Shown in pieces: positions 1 through 9,827 of a stretch of 64,000 nt of DNA. The DNA is taken from contig JASBTI010000049.1 in NCBI GenBank assembly GCA_030148505.1, forward strand, positions 1-64,000, in the 5' to 3' direction. Each line of letters starts with the position of its first letter. Position 1 is the stretch's first letter. The notes under the pieces were generated by a model. The model worked only from the letters and a program-made list of their open reading frames with translations, was not told where the DNA came from and did no database searches. Made by a program: the position numbers and the translations under genes. Source of the stretch: Rhodanobacter sp. (GTDB lineage: Bacteria > Pseudomonadota > Gammaproteobacteria > Xanthomonadales > Rhodanobacteraceae).

Positions 1-908
1 CACCCGCCATGCGCCCCCCCCACACCTTTCTCCCCGGGGGCGACACATCCCCGTTTGTTTGTTCCCCCCGACACCATCACGTAGCTGATCACCATCAGCA
101 ACAACCACGAACCCAGCTTGCCCGGCGGCACCATGCTCCAGCCGGCGCGCTGCGCCGGATACAGCCAGGCACGGGAATAGGTGCCCAGGTTCTCGGCCAG
201 CCAGATGAACAGCGCGACCAGGCAAAACCCCAGCAGCAGCGGCATCCGGCGGTGTACCCGACGAATGCGGTAATGCACCCAGGCAGGGCCGAACAGCAGC
301 AGCAGTGCTGCAAACAGCAACGGACGGATATCCGGCAAAAAATGATCGCTGAAAAAATTCAGGTAAATCGCCACCGCCAGCACCACCGTGGCCCCGAACG
401 GCGGGTGCCGCACAAAGCGAAAGTCGAACAACCGCCAGGCGCGCGCGATATAGCTGCCCACCGCCGCATACATGAAACCGGTAAACAGCGGCACGGCGCC
501 CAGATGCAGCACTGACGGGCCGGGATAGCTCCACGAACCCACCGATGTCTTGAACACTTCCATCGCCGTACCGACCAGATGAAACAGCAGAATCACCCGG
601 ACTTCTTCGACGCTCTCCAGCCGGCTGGCGATCAGCACCAGTTGGATGCCCAGGGCGGCAAGGGTGAGAAAATCGTAGCGGGTCAGCGCCGCCTGCACGG
701 GATACCAGCGCCAGGTGACCAGCAGCAAGGCCACCATCAGACCACCGAACAGACAGGCCGAGGCCTGCTTGAAACCGAAACAGACGAATTCATGTAGCGC
801 CACTGCGCCGCGTCCATGGCGTCGCACCCTGCGGCCCAGCCGCAGATCCCACGCCACCACCCGCCGACCGAACGCCAGTCGCAATGTTCGGGCGAGCCCG
901 CTGCTCAT
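1..908 (-). CDS. DUF817 family integral membrane protein, 3' end anomalous at window edge
   Basis: The reverse strand reads as a polytopic membrane protein from an ATG at 908 with a strong Shine-Dalgarno (GGGAGGTGA) a few bases upstream. Recognisable DUF817 stretches are the segment ending LFHLVGTAMEVFKTSVGSWS, a following YPGPSVLHLGAVPLFTGFMY, and near the end AENLGTYSRAWLYPAQ. About eight hydrophobic segments are visible. Function is unknown; DUF817 proteins are uncharacterised inner-membrane proteins. The match holds to about residue 280 (base 69), close to the expected C-terminus. The last 68 bases keep the frame open but read as homopolymer-rich, unconserved sequence, so the true stop is not seen. 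The gene diverges from ettA. Confidence 0.75.
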   Translation of the reverse strand, partial: MSSGLARTLRLAFGRRVVAWDLRLGRRVRRHGRGAVALHEFVCFGFKQASACLFGGLMVALLLVTWRWYPVQAALTRYDFLTLAALGIQLVLIASRLESVEEVRVILLFHLVGTAMEVFKTSVGSWSYPGPSVLHLGAVPLFTGFMYAAVGSYIARAWRLFDFRFVRHPPFGATVVLAVAIYLNFFSDHFLPDIRPLLFAALLLLFGPAWVHYRIRRVHRRMPLLLGFCLVALFIWLAENLGTYSRAWLYPAQRAGWSMVPPGKLGSWLLLMVISYVMVSGGTNKRGCVAPGEKGVGGAHGG

Positions 909-1046
909 GACGTCACCTCCCCTGTTGCCCCGGATCGGCTAAGCATGCCGAGCCGTCATGGCCTCAGGGCAGCGGCGACATGGCCGGGGGCGGGCAGCGA
1001 GGGAAAACAGCTTCGGTGCGATTCTCGGCGACAACTCCGAACCCGT

Positions 1047-1052
1047 TATAAT
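1047..1052 (+). promoter_or_regulatory. Candidate -10 box upstream of ettA
   Basis: A perfect TATAAT preceded by CCGT lies 70 bases before the ettA ATG in the intergenic region shared with the divergent DUF817 gene. No good -35 hexamer sits 16-18 bases upstream, so this is a prediction from the -10 element alone. Confidence 0.4.
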
Positions 1053-1122
1053 CCGGGGTTTGGCGTTTTCCTTTCCTGTGTCGACCTCAACCGGCGGCGC
1101 GGAACACGTCTTCGGAGATTCC

Positions 1123-2790
<1,668 letters not shown>

Positions 2791-2793
2791 GAG

Positions 2794-2975
2794 CAGGAGT
2801 GAGCGGAGAGGAGTGAGGAGTGAGAGAAAGCCGGTTCATCGACGCACGCCTCTTTCTTCCTCCTTACTTTCCCCTCACGCCCGCTTATCGAAAAGTAAGG
2901 AAAGGAGGAGGGCTGGAGAACCTGCGAACTGCTGCTTTCTCTCACTCCTCACTTCTTTTCCCTCTCTTCTCCAAC
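2794..2975. repeat. Extragenic nested inverted repeat with GGAGTGAG motifs, copy A
   Basis: The ettA-pyrF spacer holds a 19-bp arm AGTGAGGAGTGAGAGAAAG (2812-2830) whose exact reverse complement is at 2935-2953. An inner imperfect hairpin lies between them (CCTCCTTACTTTC near 2859-2872 against GAAAAGTAAGGAAAGGAGG at about 2890-2908). The outer arms continue as GAGTGA/GGAGAG-rich and CTCTTCTCC-rich sequence. The whole could fold into a nested stem. A related copy sits at 23656-23850 between pepA and holC. No coding potential. Confidence 0.75.
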
Positions 2976-2986
2976 GGAGACGCCCG

Positions 2987-3817
2987 ATGCACTTCATGCA
3001 GTCCCTGCAACAGGCCTGGCATCGTCACGACTCGCTGGTCTGCGTCGGCCTCGATCCGGAGCCGGCGAAATTCCCCGCACATTTGCGCAACCAGCCCGAT
3101 GCTGTGTTCGCCTTTTGCGCCGCCATCGTCGATGCTACCGCCGACCTGGCCTGCACCTTCAAGCCGCAGATCGCGCACTTCGCCGCGCTGCGTGCCGAAG
3201 AGGCGCTGGAACGGCTGATCGCGCATATCCACCAAAAGCATCCCGGCGTGCCGGTTATCCTCGACGCCAAGCGCGGCGACATCGGCTCCACCGCCCAGCA
3301 CTACGCCAGCGAAGCGTTCGATCGTTATCAGGCCGACGCGGTCACCCTGAACCCTTACCTCGGCCGTGATTCCGTACAGCCCTTTCTGGATCGCGCCGAC
3401 AAGGGCGTGATCCTGCTGTGCCGCACCTCCAACCCCGGCGGCGCCGACTTCCAGAACCTGATCGTGCAGGACGAGGTCAGCGCCGGTCGCCCGCTGTACC
3501 AGCGCGTCGCCGCGACCATCGCGCGGGAGTGGAACGAGCACGGCAACTGCGCGTTGGTCACCGGCGCCACCTGGCCCGAGGAGCTGGGGCAGGTGCGCCA
3601 ACTGATCGGCACCATGCCACTGCTGGTCCCCGGCATCGGCGCCCAGGGCGGCGATGTGGAAGCCGTACTGCGCCACGGCTGCACCTCCGATGGCACCGGC
3701 CTGATGATCAGCTCATCGCGCGGTATCATTTACGCTGGAAGCGGCGAGGATTTTGCCCAAGCCGCGCGCGCCGCCGCGCTGCACCTGCGCGATGCGATCA
3801 ACGCACTGCGTCGCTGA
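2987..3817 (+). CDS. pyrF: Orotidine 5'-phosphate decarboxylase
   Basis: Converts OMP to UMP, the last step of pyrimidine nucleotide synthesis, in the cytoplasm. The 276-aa protein has the longer (type 2) PyrF form. Visible are an N-terminal [14 protein letters not shown] strand, the catalytic Asp-x-Lys-x-x-Asp region as [13 protein letters not shown], an [12 protein letters not shown] segment and a phosphate-binding [11 protein letters not shown]. The ATG at 2987 follows CAACGGAGACGCCCG with a GGAGA ribosome site; an ATG at 2996 is a less likely alternative. It stands alone, convergent with yhhQ downstream. Confidence 0.95.
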   Translation: MHFMQSLQQAWHRHDSLVCVGLDPEPAKFPAHLRNQPDAVFAFCAAIVDATADLACTFKPQIAHFAALRAEEALERLIAHIHQKHPGVPVILDAKRGDIGSTAQHYASEAFDRYQADAVTLNPYLGRDSVQPFLDRADKGVILLCRTSNPGGADFQNLIVQDEVSAGRPLYQRVAATIAREWNEHGNCALVTGATWPEELGQVRQLIGTMPLLVPGIGAQGGDVEAVLRHGCTSDGTGLMISSSRGIIYAGSGEDFAQAARAAALHLRDAINALRR

Positions 3818-3919
3818 GCCGGCCAGAGCTGGCATTGCCATTCCTGCGTAGTGGGCCTCACGGACGTCGCCCCTGTCGGCAGCGTGTCGACTTTACCGGG
3901 TACCTATCGGCCGACCTAC

Positions 3920-4672
3920 TCACTCGTACCGTCGCAACTCACCCTCGTCCTTCAGGCTGAACGGGTTGAAGTGCGTGTGTTCGTCGTAGGTGTCCACGCC
4001 TTCACGGCGCTTGAGGAAGCCGACCACCGCATAGGTGAGGGGGGTAAACGCCACCTCCACGGTGACCTTCATCAGCCAGTTGAAGGCGATCACCTTGAAG
4101 ATCGTCTGGCTTTCCCACAGGCCGATGAAGGCGATCGGGTAGAAGGTGAGGCTGTCCACGCCCTGCCCGAACAAGGTGGAGCCAATCGTGCGGGTCCACA
4201 GCCAGCGGCCGCGGGTAAGCAGCTTCATTCGCGCCATCACGAAGGAGTTGACGAAATCACCCAGCCAGTAAGCCACCAGCGAAGCCAGCGCAATGCGCCC
4301 GGTGCCGCCAAAAACAATCTCCAGCGCCGGCTGCAGCTGAGCGTTGAATGGTTCATCGGGGCTGGCCGGCATGCGCAGGATTACCTGTGACATGAAGGTG
4401 GCGAACAGCAACGCGCCGAAGCCGGCCCAGATCGCGCGGCGCGCACGCGCGTAGCCGTACACCTCGGTGAGCACGTCGCCGAAGATGTAGCTGATCGGAA
4501 AGAACAGGTTGCCTGCGCCGAAGGTCAGTGTGCCGAACAGCGGCAAGGTCACGGTGCAGACCTTGGCGGGGCCGATCAGGTTGGAGCACAGCAGGACGGC
4601 GACCATGCCACCGACCAACAAGTCGTAATAGCGGAAGCCGCGCAACGGCGCGGTGGATTCGGAAACATTCAT
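3920..4672 (-). CDS. yhhQ: Queuosine precursor (preQ0) transporter of the VUT/YhhQ family
   Basis: Inner-membrane protein of 250 aa with about six hydrophobic segments. Family signatures include LLCSNLIGPAKV, GNLFFPISYIFGDVLTEVYG and YWLGDFVNSFVMARMK. YhhQ/DUF165 proteins import 7-cyano-7-deazaguanine for tRNA queuosine synthesis. The open frame extends to 4804, but the N-terminal extension is unconserved and the ATG at 4672 gives the normal start. No queuosine gene is adjacent, and I see no preQ1 riboswitch in the 198-bp gap to def. Confidence 0.85.
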   Translation of the reverse strand: MNVSESTAPLRGFRYYDLLVGGMVAVLLCSNLIGPAKVCTVTLPLFGTLTFGAGNLFFPISYIFGDVLTEVYGYARARRAIWAGFGALLFATFMSQVILRMPASPDEPFNAQLQPALEIVFGGTGRIALASLVAYWLGDFVNSFVMARMKLLTRGRWLWTRTIGSTLFGQGVDSLTFYPIAFIGLWESQTIFKVIAFNWLMKVTVEVAFTPLTYAVVGFLKRREGVDTYDEHTHFNPFSLKDEGELRRYE

Positions 4673-4870
4673 CAGTCTGCAGAGTCCCCCAGATCGGCAA
4701 CGCCGCAGCATAACCGGGCGGCGTGCCGTTGGGGCGGGGCCGGAGGCCCGCGGATTCAAGTCGCCCTCCACACGCCAAGCCGGAAAATGCGCCACCTGCC
4801 GCAAGCAGGTGATTGGCCTCAGCCGCCGCCGCGCCGGCCGACCAAGTGGCCGGCTTTCAGCACGCGCATC

Positions 4871-5407
4871 TCAGCCATCTCCCAGTTGCTGGCCGGGAAA
4901 CAATACGTCGGTATAGCCGAACTTGCTGAAATCGGTGATCCGCGACGGGTAAAGACGGCCGATCAGGTGATCGCATTCGTGTTGCACCACCCGCGCGTGA
5001 AAGCCCTCGGCCGTGCGATCGATCGGCGTGCCGTGCGGGTCCAGGCCCTGATAACGGATCAGGCTGTAGCGACTCACGGCACCACGCAGACCGGGGACCG
5101 AGAGGCAACCTTCCCAGTCTTCCTCCAGATCCTGGGACTGCGGCATGATCGCCGGGTTGAGCAAGATCGTCTGGGGCACGGCGGGCGCATCGGGATAGCG
5201 CTCGGCATGCTCGAAGCCGAAGATCACCAGTTGCAGATCGACGCCAATCTGCGGCGCGGCCAGGCCGACACCGCCGGCATCGTGCATCGTTTCGAACATG
5301 TCCGCGATCAGGGCATCCAGTTCGACACTGCCCAACATCGCATCGGGTACGGGCGGCGCGATACGCAACAGGCGCGGGTCACCCATTTTCAGGATTTCGC
5401 GGATCAT
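4871..5407 (-). CDS. def: Peptide deformylase
   Basis: Removes the N-formyl group from nascent proteins; cytoplasmic Fe2+/Zn2+ hydrolase. All three family motifs are present in the 178-aa protein: [11 protein letters not shown] (motif I), EGCLSVP (motif II, Cys ligand) and QHECDHLIG (motif III, HExxH-type ligands with the catalytic Glu). The ATG at 5407 follows GGGAGGTAACC, a strong ribosome site. It is not next to fmt, its usual partner, so it may be a second def paralogue; the rest of the genome is not visible here. Confidence 0.93.
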   Translation of the reverse strand: MIREILKMGDPRLLRIAPPVPDAMLGSVELDALIADMFETMHDAGGVGLAAPQIGVDLQLVIFGFEHAERYPDAPAVPQTILLNPAIMPQSQDLEEDWEGCLSVPGLRGAVSRYSLIRYQGLDPHGTPIDRTAEGFHARVVQHECDHLIGRLYPSRITDFSKFGYTDVLFPGQQLGDG

Positions 5408-5506
5408 GGTTACCTCCCGATCTCAGGCTCGACCTCAAACCATGTGGCCGGCCAGCATGATCACAAGTCCGGGTCCAGTACATCCGGACGGCTGTGGACC
5501 ACGGCG

Positions 5507-6307
5507 TCATGGGCCGCCGAACACTTTTTTCAACAGCGCGGTACTTCGGGCTGCCGGGTTCTGACGAATCGATCGCTCCTGCTCGCCGATGACCTTGAAC
5601 AGACCGTCCAGCGTCTTTGCCGTCACGTAGCTGTCCAGATTGAGCCGACCACCGTGCTTGCCGGATTTGCCGCCAAGCTCGCCGAATGAGCCCAGCGCGC
5701 CACCGAGCGCACTGCCGCGACTGGCGGAGGTAAAGGCCTTGTACTTGCGCGTCACCCCCACGCTGTCGGTGCTTTTGGCGACGATCGGCTGAATTCGTGC
5801 GGTCAGCGCGTCGCCGGCAACGCGACGGAAGTAATCGGTTGCCGCATGATTGCCGCCGGTCAGGATGCCGCGCGCATCGGTCAGTGACATGCGGCGGATC
5901 GCGTCACCGAAAATGGAGGCCACTTGCGGCACCGCCTTTTCCGCCGCACGGTTCATGCTCAATGCGAAGGCATCGACCTTGGCGCCCTGACCGAGCTGGC
6001 GCGCGAGCTTTCCCGCCTGTTCCAGCTTGCCTGGCAGAGGGATTCGCACGTTCGGGTTGTTCCAGAACCCGCCGTTGCGGCCAAGCGAATTGATCGCGTT
6101 GGTAGTGCTCTTGGCCAGTGCTTCCTTGAGGCCGGCGACAATCTCGCTGTTCGGCAGATCGGCACCCAATTTCGGGGTATTCGGGTTTGACTGCGCAGCC
6201 TGCCGTGCCCGCTGCAGCAGGTCTTTGAACTGGCCCGGATAGGCGCTGGCGGAAAGCGTGGTGACCAGCAGAACCGCAAGCAGGCCTCTTCGCATGAATA
6301 CGCGCAT
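5507..6307 (-). CDS. DUF4197 domain secreted/periplasmic protein
   Basis: A 266-aa protein with a signal peptide (MRRGLLAVLLVTTLSASAYPG) followed by a helical DUF4197 body: LKEALAKSTTNAINSLGRNGG and FWNNPNVRIPLPGKLE near the N-terminus, SLTDARGILTGGNHAATDYFRR in the middle, and a C-terminal DGLFKVIGEQERSIRQNP. Function unknown; family members are exported proteins of Proteobacteria. Start: the ATG at 6307 has CTGGAG five bases upstream; the ATG at 6295 is also possible. The frame extends to a TTG at 6448, rejected because it would precede the signal peptide. Confidence 0.85.
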   Translation of the reverse strand: MRVFMRRGLLAVLLVTTLSASAYPGQFKDLLQRARQAAQSNPNTPKLGADLPNSEIVAGLKEALAKSTTNAINSLGRNGGFWNNPNVRIPLPGKLEQAGKLARQLGQGAKVDAFALSMNRAAEKAVPQVASIFGDAIRRMSLTDARGILTGGNHAATDYFRRVAGDALTARIQPIVAKSTDSVGVTRKYKAFTSASRGSALGGALGSFGELGGKSGKHGGRLNLDSYVTAKTLDGLFKVIGEQERSIRQNPAARSTALLKKVFGGP

Positions 6308-6419
6308 GACGAACTCCAGATCAGCGGCAGTTGGTCCAGTGTACCCCGTCAACCCCTCATGACTTGGCATCATCGGCCGGGTACCCGCACAATCGCCGAT
6401 TCCTTCCTGCTTGTCCTCC

Positions 6420-6949
6420 ATGACCGACCAGCCACGCCCCAGCAACAATGAACCGACCGCCTTGCCGGAAACCCGTTACAGCCTCGGCTTGCGGATTATT
6501 GCGATCTACAAGGCGATCGAAACCGTAGGCATGCTGCTGGCCGCCGCCGTGTCCTTCCACTTGGAGCGTCAGGCCAATGTCGAACGTCTGTGCACTGGCT
6601 TGGGCATCTCTCGCTGACCAACAGCAGCGGCCTGCGCTGGCAGCTGGTGGATGCGCTGACCAAACTCGGCCCCAGCCGTTTCGTCGCGATCGGCCTGGTC
6701 GCGCTCGGCTATGCCACACTGTTTGCGACCGAAGGCATCGGGCTTTGGCTGCGCAAGCACTGGGCCGAATGGTTCACGGTGATCGCCACTGGCTCGCTGA
6801 TTCCGATTGAGCTGTACGAAACCGTGCAACGCTTCGGATGGATCAATCTCGGTGTGCTGCTGGGCAATATCGGCATCGTGATCTACCTGGCGCGAATCGC
6901 CATCCAGCCGCACCAACGCAAGTCACGCGCCAGGACTCACACTTCGTGA
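6420..6949 (+). pseudogene. DUF2127 family membrane protein, broken by one apparent frameshift
   Basis: Two overlapping frames together encode one DUF2127-type membrane protein of about 176 aa. The first (ATG 6420) reads to ...FHLERQANVERL and then out of frame to a stop near 6617. The second frame continues the family pattern from HWLGHLSLTNSSG through RFVAIGLVALGYATLFATEG, WLRKHWAEWFTVIATGSLIP and IGIVIYLARIAIQ to the TGA at 6947-6949. Inserting one G at about 6589 (CTG-GTG-CAC instead of CTGTGCAC) restores a single frame with ...ERLVHWLGHLS. This is either a sequencing or assembly error at a short homopolymer or a recent inactivation. Function of the family is unknown. The end overlaps the convergent EamA gene by 13 bp. 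Confidence 0.8.
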
Positions 6950-7845
6950 TGTACTGCCTCGCTCGGTAGCGCCCCGGTAACCTTGCTGCGGCTGGGCCGC
7001 AACTCCACCAGGTACATCGCCGCCAGCACCAGCGCTCCGCCGCCCACCATCCGCCAGGTCAGCAGATCGGTACCCAGGGCCACCGCAAAAGCAGCCGCGA
7101 AAACGGGCTCGGTGGTCATCACGATAGCCGCTCGCGTGGCTGGGATATGCGCTTGCGCCCAGGTCTGCATCAACATCGCCCCGGCACCGGCGACCAGGGC
7201 CATGTACAGCACGGCGGCCCAGGCCGCGCGATCAGGCGGCAGTGCCGGCCCATGCGGTAGCGTGGCCAGCAGGCAGACCGCGGCGATCGCCACCATCTGT
7301 ATCGCGGACATGCCAAACGCCTCGTCCGCGCGCGACCATCGCCCCAACCCGATGATGTGCAGCGCATACAGCATGGCGGAGCCCAGCGTCAGCCAGACTC
7401 CACGCCCTATCGAAAAGCCGTTGAGCGAAAGCAATGCCAATCCCGCCGTAGCCAGTACCACCGCTAACCAGACGATACCCGGCATGCGCTGGCGCAGCAG
7501 CACGCCGGCCAGGAGCGGCGTAAACACCACGTACATGCCGGTGGCAAAGCCGCTGACGCTGGGCGCGATCAGCGCCAGGCCCCAGGTCTGCAGCAGCTGC
7601 GCCCCGCCGTAGACCACCCCGAGCAGCAGCGCACGCATCAACTGGCGGCGCGGCAATCGCCACACCGGCCTGCCGAACAACAGCAACATCGCCAGCGCAG
7701 CCACGACAAAACGCACGGCAAGGAAATCCGCCACCGCCATGCGCCCGACCACGTCCTTGATCCACACGAAGGTCGAACCCCATACCGCGGTGGTCGCAAG
7801 TAGGCCGAGGGTGGCCAGAAACCGGGTACGCCGAGGCTCGATCAT
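6937..7845 (-). CDS. EamA/DMT family transporter
   Basis: A 302-aa inner-membrane protein with ten predicted hydrophobic helices in two EamA repeats. Typical segments are TTAVWGSTFVWIKDVVG near the N-terminus and MTTEPVFAAAFAVALG in the second half. Family members export metabolites such as amino acids; substrate cannot be assigned. The frame extends upstream to 8211 only as unconserved sequence. The ATG at 7845 begins MIEPRRTRF and overlaps the TGA of a short upstream frame (TGATG), suggesting translational coupling. Confidence 0.88.
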   Translation of the reverse strand: MIEPRRTRFLATLGLLATTAVWGSTFVWIKDVVGRMAVADFLAVRFVVAALAMLLLFGRPVWRLPRRQLMRALLLGVVYGGAQLLQTWGLALIAPSVSGFATGMYVVFTPLLAGVLLRQRMPGIVWLAVVLATAGLALLSLNGFSIGRGVWLTLGSAMLYALHIIGLGRWSRADEAFGMSAIQMVAIAAVCLLATLPHGPALPPDRAAWAAVLYMALVAGAGAMLMQTWAQAHIPATRAAIVMTTEPVFAAAFAVALGTDLLTWRMVGGGALVLAAMYLVELRPSRSKVTGALPSEAVHHEV

Positions 7846-7934
7846 CAGGTTAGAGTGCGGAAGGAAACGGCGAATATAGACCGACCGGCGATCAGTACAA
7901 GGCCCACTACCAGGGCACGCACACGAACCAACAT
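7845..7934 (-). CDS. Possible 29-aa hydrophobic leader peptide coupled to the EamA gene
   Basis: A short frame from ATG 7934, preceded by GGGGGGGACAC, encodes MLVRVRALVVGLVLIAGRSI followed by nine more residues. Its TGA shares one base with the ATG of the EamA gene. It has a basic N-terminus and one hydrophobic stretch, like a tiny membrane peptide. It may be a coupling leader or a chance frame; no family is recognised. Confidence 0.3.
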   Translation of the reverse strand: MLVRVRALVVGLVLIAGRSIFAVSFRTLT

Positions 7935-7952
7935 GTGTCCCCCCCGATGGCT

Positions 7953-8840
7953 TCAGCGCTGGCGCCGCAGACCCCACAGCTGGCCTGGAATCTGCCATAC
8001 GAAATGGCTCCAGATTCCCAACCAGACTATGCCGGCCAGGAGAGGGTTGTGCGCGGCCGGGTCGTGCTTGCGAAACCATCGCCACATGCCGCGGTGCTTG
8101 TAGCGGCTGACAAACACCGGGCGGTGCTTGCTGGACCCGCCCTTGCCGTGCAACACACGGACGTCGCCGGCCAGCATCACCTTGTAGCCGAAATCGCGCA
8201 CGCGTCGGCACAGATCAAGATCCTCGCAATGCAGAAAGTAGTCCTCGTCAAATCCGCCAATGCGCTGGAACAATGTACGTGGCATCAGCATCAGCGCACC
8301 CGACACCGCTTCAACCTCGATCAATTCCGCGGGAATCTCGCCGTCGATGTTGACGCCCTCGCCCGCGCGACCGAACAAGCTCTTCAGTGCACGCCGCAGC
8401 AGCGGGTCGCGCCGCCGGGAAGCGGGGTCGGGGTGACCCTCGGCATCGCAGACCACGGCACCGACCAGACCGACTTTCGGTCTGCCCTCCAAGGCCGCCA
8501 GCAGCCGCTTGATGTCGTCTTCCTGCACCAGGCAATCGGGATTGAGGACCAGCAAGGCCTGTCCGCGCGCCTGACGGGCACCGAGATTGACCGCGGGACC
8601 GAAACCGAGATTGGCGCGATTGTAGATCACCGCAAGCCGCAAATCAGACTGATACGCCCGATCGATCGCCGCCGGGATACCGTCCTCGGAACCGTTGTCG
8701 ACGAGGATCACCTCCAGTGCCAGTTCGCTGACCAGCAAGCGGCGCACGCACTCACGCAGCGAGGGGCCACTGTCGGCCGACACCACGATGACGCTGAGCG
8801 CCAACGCGAAAGGGGAGCGAGAAGTGGTTGAGGTGTGCAC
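7953..8840 (-). CDS. Glycosyltransferase family 2 (rhamnosyltransferase-like)
   Basis: A 295-aa GT-A fold enzyme that likely transfers a sugar from a nucleotide donor to a surface polysaccharide. Seen are the N-terminal LSVIVVSADSGPSLRECV strand, VILVDNGSEDG, the donor-site region ALLVLNPDCLVQEDD (an NPD variant of the DxD motif) and the acceptor-side GGFDEDYFLHCEDLDLCRR with the conserved ED. It resembles WbbL-type transferases. No other polysaccharide genes are adjacent. Same strand as, and just upstream of, the EamA gene. Confidence 0.88.
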   Translation of the reverse strand: MHTSTTSRSPFALALSVIVVSADSGPSLRECVRRLLVSELALEVILVDNGSEDGIPAAIDRAYQSDLRLAVIYNRANLGFGPAVNLGARQARGQALLVLNPDCLVQEDDIKRLLAALEGRPKVGLVGAVVCDAEGHPDPASRRRDPLLRRALKSLFGRAGEGVNIDGEIPAELIEVEAVSGALMLMPRTLFQRIGGFDEDYFLHCEDLDLCRRVRDFGYKVMLAGDVRVLHGKGGSSKHRPVFVSRYKHRGMWRWFRKHDPAAHNPLLAGIVWLGIWSHFVWQIPGQLWGLRRQR

Positions 8841-8942
8841 GTTAGGAGTATGCGCGGCGCAGCATAGAGAAGAAACATCGGCTAGCCACTACGGCAACGA
8901 CTCGCGTACCGACGTGAGGTGATGAGTCGTTGCCGAAAATGC

Positions 8943-9680
8943 TCATCGTTCCATTCGCTCCAGCACCTGCGACAACGGCCATGGTATCTGCTCCTCGCGA
9001 TCAATCAACCAGGGTTGCTGCTGATACCAGCCACACAGTGTCCAGCCGGGAAGGCGATGACCAAGCTGCAACTCGCGATCCCACAACACGACGCCATCTC
9101 CCTCGGCCAGAGCGGCCACAAACCAGCGGCCATCGGGACTGAATGTCAGCTTCGCGCTAGCGGCGCCGATCCGCATCCCGCCGCTGAAATAATAGTCACC
9201 ATCACGGTATAGCGCGGCGGCATCGCGCGGATCGACAAAGCCATCCGTGGCGTACTGCCAGTGCGGTGGCAACAATTCGACGATCGATGGCGATGGACCC
9301 ACCGGCGCCATAGCCAGTTCAGGCCATTCTGCCGCGGGCGGCGGCGGCGAAGGGGCCGGCCGCGAGCGCCGATCCAACCAGCCTTCCAGGGCCACTAGCA
9401 AGGTATAGCCGGCCAACGCGGCCGACAGCGTCACGGCCCAGGCCGTGGCGCTGCCGCCGAGACCGCGCTGCAGCGCGATCAACCCGCCCGAGAGGCCCCA
9501 GCGTAGCCCGCGGCGAATCGCCCATGCATGCAGCTCGGACAAGCGGTGCTGCAGCAACAACAAGGTCGCGGCCAAGCCAAGCAGCGCCGGCATCCCCAAC
9601 CACCACGGCAACAGAGCCAGCAGGAGCATCCACAGCACGACCGGCCATAGACGCTGCCAGGTGAACGGGTACCGAGGCAT
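8943..9680 (-). CDS. Hypothetical membrane-anchored protein
   Basis: 245 aa. The N-terminal third has three to four hydrophobic stretches (residues about 12-45 and 80-98). A Pro-rich linker (PAPSPPPPAA) joins it to a soluble C-terminal half with beta-propeller-like phrases KLTFSPDGRWFVAAL and GVVLWDREL. I do not recognise a named family. It lies between purL and the GT2 gene on the same strand, with gaps of 147 and 102 bp, so it may belong to the same transcription unit. Confidence 0.7.
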   Translation of the reverse strand: MPRYPFTWQRLWPVVLWMLLLALLPWWLGMPALLGLAATLLLLQHRLSELHAWAIRRGLRWGLSGGLIALQRGLGGSATAWAVTLSAALAGYTLLVALEGWLDRRSRPAPSPPPPAAEWPELAMAPVGPSPSIVELLPPHWQYATDGFVDPRDAAALYRDGDYYFSGGMRIGAASAKLTFSPDGRWFVAALAEGDGVVLWDRELQLGHRLPGWTLCGWYQQQPWLIDREEQIPWPLSQVLERMER

Positions 9681-9827
9681 CGTTCAGCGATCCACGAGGT
9701 GATGCGCAACCCGCCCCGGTAAAAATCTCGCCCGCCGCAACAAACCTGTCTCACACGGGACGCACGTTACCCACGGTACGCGCGTCTGGCAGCTTCCACG
9801 GTAGCCGGTCGACTCCGCCATGGACGC

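Noticed and set aside
4720..4776. tRNA-like stretch with GGCGTG/CACGCC ends and a T-loop-like ATTCAAGT
   Set aside because: Only 57 nt, no 5-bp T stem, no anticodon arm and no CCA context; best seen as a chance inverted repeat.
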